Positions 35,601-42,790 of a stretch of DNA of 64,000 bases are shown here, piece by piece (within the stretch, counting starts at the first letter, position 1; every line of letters begins with the position of its first letter). The stretch lies in contig NZ_CP088953.1 in the NCBI RefSeq assembly GCF_021165935.1, positions 1 to 64,000 of the forward strand, given 5' to 3'. The notes beneath the pieces are model-generated. The model did no database searches and was not told the origin of the DNA. It saw nothing but the letters and a program-made list of their open reading frames with translations. Source of the stretch: Microbulbifer elongatus (GTDB lineage: Bacteria > Pseudomonadota > Gammaproteobacteria > Pseudomonadales > Cellvibrionaceae). The position numbers and the translations under genes were made by a program.

Positions 35601-36626
35601 ATGCGCATTCTCCATATCGACCACCATCAGTACCGCAAGTACGGCCATTTGCGGGTCAGCTGGGCCCGGAAACTGTACACCGGCCTGATCCGTGCGGGGC
35701 ACAATGTGCTCGCTTTCAGTGACCGCGACGTCGCCAAATTTGAAGCGCCGCTGGGCATCCGCGACCTTGGCAGAAAGAAAACCAATAAACGCCTACTGCA
35801 GACGGTGGATGCATTCCAACCGGAGCTGATCATCTTCGGCCACTGCGACCTGATCGACAACGCGACTTTTTCTGAAATACGACGCAGGCATCCGGATGTC
35901 ATACTCGCAGGGTGCAATAACGACCCGCTGTTCGTGCCCCGTAACGCCGCCAACATAAAGTCACGCTGCATAATCGCCGATGCCATGTTTGTGTCCACGG
36001 GTCCCAGAGAACTCGCCTCATTTACCGGTAACCGGGCAAAGCTGTGGCATATGCCGAACCCCGTTGACCCTAGCGAAGAAACAGCCGACGCCAGCAATCT
36101 CGTAGGCACTGATCCCGCCCTGCATACAGACCTGCTTTTTTGCAGTAAATCCGAAAGCTACACCGAACGCGGCAAGCTGATCTCCAAAGTGAAGGCGGCC
36201 CTACCCACCAACTTTCGCTTCCATACCCCCGGCATGTTCGATCAACCGACCCTTTGGGGTCGAGATTACGAGCGAAAACTCGCAGCCAGTAAGATGGGAT
36301 TAAATCTCAACCGGCAGGAAGGCTATCAGTGGTACTCTTCTGCGCGTATTGCCCAGATGGCCGGAAATGGCCTGTTGATTTTCACACACGAGGCCGCCGC
36401 ATTTGATGACTTTATGCCGAGTGAGACTCTGGCCTACTTTGACGATGAGGGGACTTTGCTGAATTCAATACGCAAATTTCACCACGACGACGCCATGCGT
36501 CGCCATTGGGCGGGCAGGTGCAGAGAGTTCTTCCACCGGGAAATCAACAACACCCTGTATGCTCAGTACATTGTCGAAGCAGCGACGGAAACCCAGTTTA
36601 GCCACGATTACGTTTGGGTTCAGTAA
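35601..36626 (+). CDS. CgeB-like glycosyltransferase family protein
   Basis: A 341-residue GT-B-like protein. The start MRILHIDHHQYRKYGHLRVS, the segment QPELIIFGHCDLI, and the C-terminal MGLNLNRQEGYQWYSSARIAQMAGNGLLIFTHE (here quoted over its parts) fit the CgeB/glycosyltransferase-1-like family, where a conserved region with Arg and a Gly-rich turn precedes the C-terminal domain. It has its own promoter and is followed by ugd at 109 bases. It is probably a core or O-chain sugar transferase; the specificity is unknown. Confidence 0.72.
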   Translation: MRILHIDHHQYRKYGHLRVSWARKLYTGLIRAGHNVLAFSDRDVAKFEAPLGIRDLGRKKTNKRLLQTVDAFQPELIIFGHCDLIDNATFSEIRRRHPDVILAGCNNDPLFVPRNAANIKSRCIIADAMFVSTGPRELASFTGNRAKLWHMPNPVDPSEETADASNLVGTDPALHTDLLFCSKSESYTERGKLISKVKAALPTNFRFHTPGMFDQPTLWGRDYERKLAASKMGLNLNRQEGYQWYSSARIAQMAGNGLLIFTHEAAAFDDFMPSETLAYFDDEGTLLNSIRKFHHDDAMRRHWAGRCREFFHREINNTLYAQYIVEAATETQFSHDYVWVQ

Positions 36627-36735
36627 ACCTGCAAAGCAGCTTTGTAATATTCTTTACCGCTACAACTTAATTGTTTGCCGCTGTGTATTCGCTTCCCCTG
36701 CATAGCCAAGCATCCTCGGAACTGGAGACAGAAAT

Positions 36736-38085
36736 ATGAACGTAACCGTTTTTGGTACGGGCTACGTGGGCCTGGTACAGGCGGCCGTGCTGGCAGAAGC
36801 AGGCCATAGGGTGGCCTGTATCGATATTGACCAAGAGAAGATTGATGGACTGAAACAGGGTCAGATCCCCATTTTCGAACCGGGTCTAGCCCCGCTGGTC
36901 AAACGTAACCATGAATCAGGCAACCTTATCTTTTCCACCAGTGCGGCGGAGGGCGTGGCTCATGGTGACCTGATCTTTATCGCGGTTGGCACCCCACCGG
37001 ACGAAGACGGCTCCGCGGATTTGCGCTATGTACTTACCGTCGCCCGGACTATTGCTGAACATATGGAAGGCAAGAAGTACATCATCAACAAATCCACGGT
37101 ACCAGTAGGTACAGCGGACAAGGTGCGCGAAGAAGTAACCCGCACGCTACGAGAGCGCAACGCCCTGAATCTCGAGTTCGATGTTATCTCGAACCCGGAA
37201 TTCCTCAAGGAGGGATCTGCAGTCGCGGATTGTATGAAGCCCGACCGCATTATCATTGGCACCTCCGAGAATGCCTCCGAGCAGAAAATGCGTCAGCTTT
37301 ACGCCCCCTTCAATCGCAACCACGATAAGGTGATTGTGATGGATGTGCGCAGTGCAGAACTGGCCAAGTATGCGGCCAACTGCATGCTCGCCACCAAGAT
37401 CAGTTTTATGAATGAAATGGCGGTGATTGCCGATAAAGTCGGCGCGGACATTGAAGCGGTGCGTCAGGGTATCGGTTCCGACCCGCGCATCGGCTACCAT
37501 TTCATCTATCCGGGAATCGGCTATGGGGGCTCCTGTTTTCCAAAGGACGTTCAGGCCCTCAAGACGACTGCCACGCAGCTAGGCATCGAGCCCAAGGTTC
37601 TGAACGCGGTCGAAGAGCGCAATCACAGCCAGAAACACTACTTGCTGGACAAGGTCGTACAGCGCTATGGCGACGACCTCGCCGGCAAAACCTTTGCCCT
37701 GTGGGGACTCGCATTCAAGCCTAATACCGACGACATGCGCGAAGCCCCTGCACGAGTGTTGATGGAAGAGCTATGGCGACGCGGTGCCCGTGTTCAGGCC
37801 TTCGACCCGGAAGCGATGGAGGAATGTCAGCGGATCTATGGTGCCCGTCCGGATCTGCAACTATGTGGAACCAAAGAAAGCGCGCTTACCAATGCCGAAG
37901 CACTGATCATCGCAACGGAGTGGCAACAGTTTAAAGCGATTGACGTCGCTGCGGTGACTTCGGGCCTGAACACCCCGGTAATATTTGACGGCCGCAACCT
38001 GTACGACCCACTTCAGGTGGCAGAGTCGGGAATTGAGTACCATTGCGTGGGCAGGCCAGAAATGAATAGCGGTGCAAACCAGTAA
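36736..38085 (+). CDS. ugd: UDP-glucose 6-dehydrogenase
   Basis: This enzyme oxidises UDP-glucose to UDP-glucuronate with two NAD+. VFGTGYVGLVQAAVLAEAGH is the dinucleotide fold, NPEFLKEGSAV the substrate region, and YGGSCFPKD carries the catalytic cysteine (about residue 267). LWGLAFKPNTDDMREAPA opens the C-terminal domain. The length of 449 aa is typical. Its product is the substrate of the epimerase encoded at 24331, so the region should supply UDP-glucuronate and UDP-galacturonate for acidic core sugars (inference). A GGAG element precedes the ATG. Confidence 0.95.
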   Translation: MNVTVFGTGYVGLVQAAVLAEAGHRVACIDIDQEKIDGLKQGQIPIFEPGLAPLVKRNHESGNLIFSTSAAEGVAHGDLIFIAVGTPPDEDGSADLRYVLTVARTIAEHMEGKKYIINKSTVPVGTADKVREEVTRTLRERNALNLEFDVISNPEFLKEGSAVADCMKPDRIIIGTSENASEQKMRQLYAPFNRNHDKVIVMDVRSAELAKYAANCMLATKISFMNEMAVIADKVGADIEAVRQGIGSDPRIGYHFIYPGIGYGGSCFPKDVQALKTTATQLGIEPKVLNAVEERNHSQKHYLLDKVVQRYGDDLAGKTFALWGLAFKPNTDDMREAPARVLMEELWRRGARVQAFDPEAMEECQRIYGARPDLQLCGTKESALTNAEALIIATEWQQFKAIDVAAVTSGLNTPVIFDGRNLYDPLQVAESGIEYHCVGRPEMNSGANQ

Positions 38086-38094
38086 ATGGCATGT

Positions 38095-39018
38095 CTATAT
38101 TCCGCTGTCAGGGCGGTAGAAATCCGACCGGGTCCCCAGTGACCCGGCCACAATGCCAGCAGAGCGACAAACCTTCAGCCAGCTGCGGTAGGCGTCATCA
38201 CGGCGCCCCCCCAGCCGGAACAGAGGGATTTTGGCAAGTGCCGCCAGTAGCTGGAAAGCGCCGGAAAGAAGGGTACGCAGGCGGCCGCGGCCGCAGGACA
38301 TTTTCTGTACAGCCTGAATAGTACCTGCCGAATACTTCCGGCGCGACTGCCAGCGGATACTTACCCGCTCCGCTGGGATCACCTCGTAAACCACCGCTTC
38401 AGCACAAAATACTATCTCAACGCCCCGCTTTACTGCCTCGGTAAAGAAAAGGGTATCCTCACCACCTGCGAACGGGCGGGACTCATCAAAACGCAACCCC
38501 AGATCCCGAGTAACCGCTATCGGGATTAGTACATTGTTCGTAGCGCAATACTGCCGCCGGGTTCCCGTGGAATAACAATTGCGCTCATAAAATTCAGCCA
38601 TTACCGCGGATGTACCGTCCGGCACCTGAGCACGCACCCGGCCGCTGACAACACACTTGTCGCCAAATTCACTGGCACAGCGGACAAGGTTGACCAGCCA
38701 ATCCCCCTCCACCCACTCATCATCATCAATAAACACTAGATAAGCGGCTTCGTGCTGATGCGCCTCCTCGATGGCACGGTTGCGAGCACACGGAATTCCT
38801 CGCCGGGTCTCGCGACAATACCGCAGACTCATCGGGAAACTTTCGGTCAGACAGGAGATCAGAGTTTCGGCACTGCCCTCTGGGTCGTTATCGACAATGG
38901 AAACCTGTACGTCCAGTGCTTCGGGAAGCTCCACTTGTGCCAGACTGCTGAGCAAATGCTCAAGTTGCCGTGGCCGCCGATAGGTACAAATGGCGATATC
39001 GAGTACTGGATTGGACAA
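38095..39018 (-). CDS. Family 2 glycosyltransferase
   Basis: A 307-residue GT-A enzyme. LDIAICTYRRPRQLEHLLSSL and SIVDNDPEGSAE form the donor site, GIPCARNRAIEEAH and YLVFIDDDEWVE (DDD metal motif, about residues 95-98) follow, and PFAGGEDTLFFTEAVKRG is the acceptor-side ED motif. A hydrophobic segment near residues 260-275 may attach it to the membrane. It converges on ugd with only nine bases between the stops and diverges from the WaaL-like gene. The sugar is unknown. Confidence 0.87.
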   Translation of the reverse strand: MSNPVLDIAICTYRRPRQLEHLLSSLAQVELPEALDVQVSIVDNDPEGSAETLISCLTESFPMSLRYCRETRRGIPCARNRAIEEAHQHEAAYLVFIDDDEWVEGDWLVNLVRCASEFGDKCVVSGRVRAQVPDGTSAVMAEFYERNCYSTGTRRQYCATNNVLIPIAVTRDLGLRFDESRPFAGGEDTLFFTEAVKRGVEIVFCAEAVVYEVIPAERVSIRWQSRRKYSAGTIQAVQKMSCGRGRLRTLLSGAFQLLAALAKIPLFRLGGRRDDAYRSWLKVCRSAGIVAGSLGTRSDFYRPDSGI

Positions 39019-39155
39019 CGAAAACTCCCGGCCAGGCGGCCAAACCTCACAAATCTTACCCGGAGCCTACCCGCCGCCCAGGAGGAAGTCCAACTCACAT
39101 CACACCCGTGGGAGACTACCTTTCGGAAAACTAACAATAGGTCCCAAAGGCAGTA

Positions 39156-39183
39156 TTGAAGCCCTTCCCCGGGGCAGTATAAT
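39156..39183 (+). promoter_or_regulatory. Sigma-70-type promoter for the O-antigen-ligase-like gene
   Basis: TTGAAG (39156-39161), 16 bases, and a perfect TATAAT (39178-39183), about 67 bases before the proposed start at 39251. The spacing and sequence are very similar to the promoter at 35504. Confidence 0.55.
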
Positions 39184-39250
39184 TTCGACCCTTTTAGATA
39201 ATGGCCGGGCCGAGGCTCTGCCAGTAACTTCCACCTCGATCGGTGACCAG

Positions 39251-40495
39251 ATGTCCGGAACTAGCAGTGCCCCTTCAGCCCCCACAAACCCGACGCACAT
39301 GGTGTTCCGGCAAGAAAATTCCCGCTGGCTGCTATCACTCATCAAAGTTGCCAGCGCGGCCCTGATCCTGATTCTCTGTGCATATTACTTCGCCCCCAAG
39401 ATTGCCCGGGTGCAGACGGCGTTCTATCTAACGCTGCTGCCCACAACACTGCTGCTGTTGTGCTGGCGACGCAACTTCCAGTTCCTCTACGCCTGGCAAT
39501 TCGTCACTTTTCTGCTGCCACCACTGCTATTGGCTGTGTCGACACTCCGGGCAGATAACACGCAGGCGGATGTTTTCCGTGAACCGGGATACTACTTTAA
39601 ACTGGTTGCCTATCTGGCTCTTTTTTATTGCTGCCTCTACTTTGTACTGGAGCAGAAAGGCGAGGCCGTACTAGAGCGATGGCTGTTATGGCTGATCCCC
39701 GCAGGCCTGATTTCCGCCACCGCCTCTCTGTTCATGTACGGACAAGATGGAGGTTTCAGCAATTTACGGCGAATCGGCGGTATCTCTCTTGAGGGCGACA
39801 TTGACAAGACAGGGATGCTCTACGGGTTCCACGCGCTTTTTTGCTGCTACGGTCTCATGCTTGAATCCCGTAGATGGCGACTGATTTCAGCCACGGCGCT
39901 GCTCGCCAGCTGCACATACATTTTCTTTTCCCAAACCAAAATCCCCATCGTCATGGCCACGGTGTCCCTATTACTCGCGGTCTGCACTCTGGGTAGCAAG
40001 GCTACCAAGGGGCTGCTTGTTCTGATCATCATCGCCGCCGTGCCGCTGGGTTACCAGCTGGCCTTTGGCGACCTTCCACTTCTACAAAGAAGTAACGCTT
40101 ATTCGATCCGTATTGAGCTTTGGAGTAAGGCACTGGAAGGCTTTACCCAGTCACCCTGGATCGGCAACGGCCTATCTCACAAGGTATTCCTGGACCTCCA
40201 CACCACATTGCCGCACCCGCATAATTATCTGGTAGACATTGCCCGCTTTTGTGGACTACTCGGATTGGCCGCTTTCCTATGGCAATTGGCGTCGGTGGGA
40301 CTGGTTGTTCTGAGAAATTATCGGGACATCGACTGGCTAAAGGCGGTTTACATCGGATGGTTCGGTTTTGGCGTTCTGGCCATGCTTGTCTATGCTCAGC
40401 AACCCCTTACCAAACCAAACTACATGTGGTTTTTCTACTGGATTCCCCTCGCCGTTCTATTGGTACTGAGCCAATTGCGCAGCCCCCATAAGTAA
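39251..40495 (+). CDS. waaL: O-antigen ligase-like (WaaL/RfaL) membrane protein
   Basis: A polytopic inner membrane protein (414 aa, about 11-12 hydrophobic helices) of the Wzy_C/O-antigen ligase type. The long periplasmic loop near residues 295-330 contains SIRIELWSKALEGFTQSPWIGNG in pieces and HPHNYLVDIARFCG. The Arg and His residues there are those conserved in WaaL proteins. The ATG at 39251 follows the promoter at 39156; an ATG at 39299 would remove a polar leader. It presumably joins glycan to the lipid A core on the periplasmic face. A polymerase is the alternative, since the two families look alike. Confidence 0.8.
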   Translation: MSGTSSAPSAPTNPTHMVFRQENSRWLLSLIKVASAALILILCAYYFAPKIARVQTAFYLTLLPTTLLLLCWRRNFQFLYAWQFVTFLLPPLLLAVSTLRADNTQADVFREPGYYFKLVAYLALFYCCLYFVLEQKGEAVLERWLLWLIPAGLISATASLFMYGQDGGFSNLRRIGGISLEGDIDKTGMLYGFHALFCCYGLMLESRRWRLISATALLASCTYIFFSQTKIPIVMATVSLLLAVCTLGSKATKGLLVLIIIAAVPLGYQLAFGDLPLLQRSNAYSIRIELWSKALEGFTQSPWIGNGLSHKVFLDLHTTLPHPHNYLVDIARFCGLLGLAAFLWQLASVGLVVLRNYRDIDWLKAVYIGWFGFGVLAMLVYAQQPLTKPNYMWFFYWIPLAVLLVLSQLRSPHK

Positions 40496-40509
40496 CCACT
40501 CGCTGTACA

Positions 40510-40537
40510 GGAAGGCCTCCATATTCGGAGGCTTTCC
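40510..40537. terminator. Hairpin terminator between convergent genes
   Basis: GGAAGGCCTCC and GGAGGCTTTCC pair over 11 positions (one G-T) around a six-base loop. It lies between the converging WaaL-like and glycosyltransferase genes and could stop transcription from both. Confidence 0.55.
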
Positions 40538-40559
40538 CAGCTTCACGCTCTGCCCGAGA

Positions 40560-41477
40560 CTACCGAGCAGTGCCACCCAGCAAGCCGTACAAGTCGTATT
40601 TCTCAAACACCGCACGAATTTTGCAGTCATTCCCCCCCTCGGCACGCCAGTTCTCCTGTTGCAGCGCCACCTCTTGAGAGCCGGCCACGGTCAAAAAACG
40701 CGCGGACCAATCTCTGGGATCAGCCAGTCTTGCACAGGGCGTCCCCTGAAGCAGGCTCATGGCCTTCAGCCACACGTCGTCCGCACCAGGACACAGCTTG
40801 AGGAATTTTTCCTTGGCAAAGGCGTCCGGGTGCAGGGAGCCTGGGAAGTACAGCACACCACCGACACCCGTCGGAAATACCAGTGGCGAGGACTCGCCAT
40901 CGCAATCCCGCCAGCGCCAGTCGGCACACCAGTCGCTGTAGGGTTTCAGTTTGCCGTGTTTATCCAGCTGCATGCGATGCGCGCGGTGACAGTGAATCCA
41001 GGTGGGATTGCGCAACCACGCGCGGTACAGCTGGTCGATCATATCCGGTGGATAGAGAGTATCGTCATCGACGGTAATGATCAGACTGTCCGGGTATTGT
41101 TCAAATGCGTAGAAATACTTGGTGTAAGGCCCCAGGTCTTCGATATAGAAAATCTGCAGCCCGCGCTTTTGCTGGCGAACAAGGCTTTCCGGTAATTGCC
41201 CGTCGGGAAACTGCTCCCGGGACAGCCACAGCACCACCACATCCGCTTTCAGCCACTGCTGAAACACACTTTCCACCGCATACGCCACATTGTGGATGCG
41301 GCGATCAAACGAGGTCAGGGACACAACGATGTTGTGCGCCTTGTCATTACCCACGCCCTTCTCGGTACAACCCAGAATCTGCTGCTGTAATAGCTGCACC
41401 CGAAGTATGGACTCCAGTTTGCGGTTGTTGAGTTGGTCGTGCTTGCGAAGTCGGCCCTTCAGTAAATTAGAAAACAT
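40560..41477 (-). CDS. Glycosyltransferase-like protein of the LPS region
   Basis: A 305-residue protein. NIVVSLTSFDRRIHNVAYAVESVFQQ, followed by ADVVVLWLS and SLIITVDDDTLYPPDMIDQLY (DDD metal motif near residue 138), gives a GT-A-like reading similar to hypothetical glycosyltransferases of surface polysaccharide loci. PTGVGGVLYFPGSLH and PGADDVWLKAMSLL look like acceptor-side segments. It is the last gene of the glycan region on this side, convergent with the WaaL-like gene. The specificity is unknown. Confidence 0.7.
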   Translation of the reverse strand: MFSNLLKGRLRKHDQLNNRKLESILRVQLLQQQILGCTEKGVGNDKAHNIVVSLTSFDRRIHNVAYAVESVFQQWLKADVVVLWLSREQFPDGQLPESLVRQQKRGLQIFYIEDLGPYTKYFYAFEQYPDSLIITVDDDTLYPPDMIDQLYRAWLRNPTWIHCHRAHRMQLDKHGKLKPYSDWCADWRWRDCDGESSPLVFPTGVGGVLYFPGSLHPDAFAKEKFLKLCPGADDVWLKAMSLLQGTPCARLADPRDWSARFLTVAGSQEVALQQENWRAEGGNDCKIRAVFEKYDLYGLLGGTAR

Positions 41478-41593
41478 CCGTTCTGCCCCGGCCAGGCAAT
41501 GTCAGCCTGCCGTCCTGTTCGATTCCAGTTCAGCACCATTCTATGGGCAAAACGAAGACGACTCCATGAAACGGCTTACATCTGCACAGCGCA

Positions 41594-41632
41594 CAAAAAA
41601 GGGCGGATACCCTCAGTAGAGTACCCGCCCTG
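41594..41632 (-). terminator. Rho-independent terminator of ilvE
   Basis: On the minus strand, AGGGCGGGTAC and GTATCCGCCCT form a stem with a single mismatch and are followed by a six-T run. It lies about 25 bases after the ilvE stop. Confidence 0.85.
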
Positions 41633-41657
41633 GGTCCGTTGCCGGCGTTTCAGTGAA

Positions 41658-42614
41658 TCAGGCAGATGCGGCCACCGGCTCACAGGTGTCCTGGACATCA
41701 CTGAGCCAGCCCATATGCGCCTGACTTTTCCCCTGTACCGCGTCGAAGTACATCTGCTGCAGACGTTTGGTGATGGGGCCGCGACGGCCAGAACCGATGA
41801 CGCGACCATCCAGCATACGGATCGGCAGCACTTCCGCCGCGGTACCGGTAAAGAAGGCCTCGTCGGCGATGTAAACCTCGTCGCGAGTGATGCGTTTTTC
41901 TTTCACCTTATAACCGCACTCCTCGGCCAGCTGGATCACCGACGCGCGGGTGATGCCGTCAAGACAGGAGGTCAGTTCCGGGGTGTAGATCACGCCGTCG
42001 CTCACCAGGAAGAAGTTTTCGCCACTGCCTTCCGCTACATAGCCTTCCGGGTCCAGCAGCAGGGCTTCTTCGCAGCCGTTGCGGATGGCCTCCTGTAGCG
42101 CCAGCATGGAGTTGATGTAGTTGCCATTGGCCTTCGCCTTACACATGGCAATGTTCACGTGGTGGCGGGTATAGGACGAGGTATTCACCTTGATACCCAG
42201 TTCACGGGCTTCCGGGGTCATGTAGCTCGGCCACTCCCAGGCGGCGACGATCACGTGGGTCTGCAGGGCGTCGGCACGCAGGCCCATACCTTCCGACCCG
42301 TAAAATACCATCGGGCGCAGGTAGGCTTCCTTGAGGCCATTTTCCCGCACCACCAGACGCTGGGCTTCGTTGAGCTGCTCTTCGTCATACGGCATGGGCA
42401 TATTCATGATCTTGGCGGAACGGAACAGACGACGAGTGTGTTCGCTCAGGCGAAAGATGCTGGTGCCGCCATCGGCGGTTTCGTAGGCACGCACGCCTTC
42501 AAATACGCCCATTCCATAGTGCAGGGTGTGAGTGAGTACATGTACCCGGGCATCGCGCCAGGGAACCAGTTCACCGTCAAACCAGATAACGCCGTCTCGA
42601 TCGGCAAAAGACAT
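41658..42614 (-). CDS. ilvE: Branched-chain amino acid aminotransferase
   Basis: A PLP-dependent fold-type IV transaminase that completes isoleucine, valine and leucine synthesis. VLTHTLHYGMGVFEGVRAYE is the family N-terminal motif, KAKANGNYINSMLALQEA contains the PLP-binding lysine, and GYVAEGSGENFFLV plus LDGITRASVIQLAEE bind the cofactor phosphate. The ribosome binding site TAGGAG is excellent. At 318 aa it is of usual length. It follows glnE on the same strand, separated by a REP-type sequence, an arrangement also known in Pseudomonas. Confidence 0.95.
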   Translation of the reverse strand: MSFADRDGVIWFDGELVPWRDARVHVLTHTLHYGMGVFEGVRAYETADGGTSIFRLSEHTRRLFRSAKIMNMPMPYDEEQLNEAQRLVVRENGLKEAYLRPMVFYGSEGMGLRADALQTHVIVAAWEWPSYMTPEARELGIKVNTSSYTRHHVNIAMCKAKANGNYINSMLALQEAIRNGCEEALLLDPEGYVAEGSGENFFLVSDGVIYTPELTSCLDGITRASVIQLAEECGYKVKEKRITRDEVYIADEAFFTGTAAEVLPIRMLDGRVIGSGRRGPITKRLQQMYFDAVQGKSQAHMGWLSDVQDTCEPVAASA

Positions 42615-42644
42615 GGGGATCTCCTACAAAATTCTATTACGCAC

Positions 42645-42727
42645 TCTGTAGGAGTTCAGGCCTGGGGGAGGTGTCGAGCCCTGAGAAGGGATGATCGAAT
42701 CAGTTCGCCAGCAGGCTGGCTCCTACA
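42645..42727. repeat. REP-type repeat pair between glnE and ilvE
   Basis: TTCGCCAGCAGGCTGGCTCC followed by TACA (42704-42727) is the reverse of TGTAGGAGCCAGCCTGCTGGCGA-like REP sequences of Pseudomonas. An inverted partner, CTGTAGGAGTTCAGGCCTG, begins at 42645, giving a two-element arrangement with inward-facing TGTAGGAG ends. The ilvE ribosome binding site region repeats TGTAGGAG once more at about 42621-42628. Confidence 0.7.
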
Positions 42728-42790
42728 GCACAGAGCCAGGTGAAAAACAGTTTAAGCGGGCAGCGATTCAGGCACAGGGAAAGTCACGAC

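Noticed and set aside
24160..41500. JUMPstart/ops element upstream of surface glycan operons
   Set aside because: No GGCGGTAGCGTG-like ops core was seen in the intergenic regions examined.
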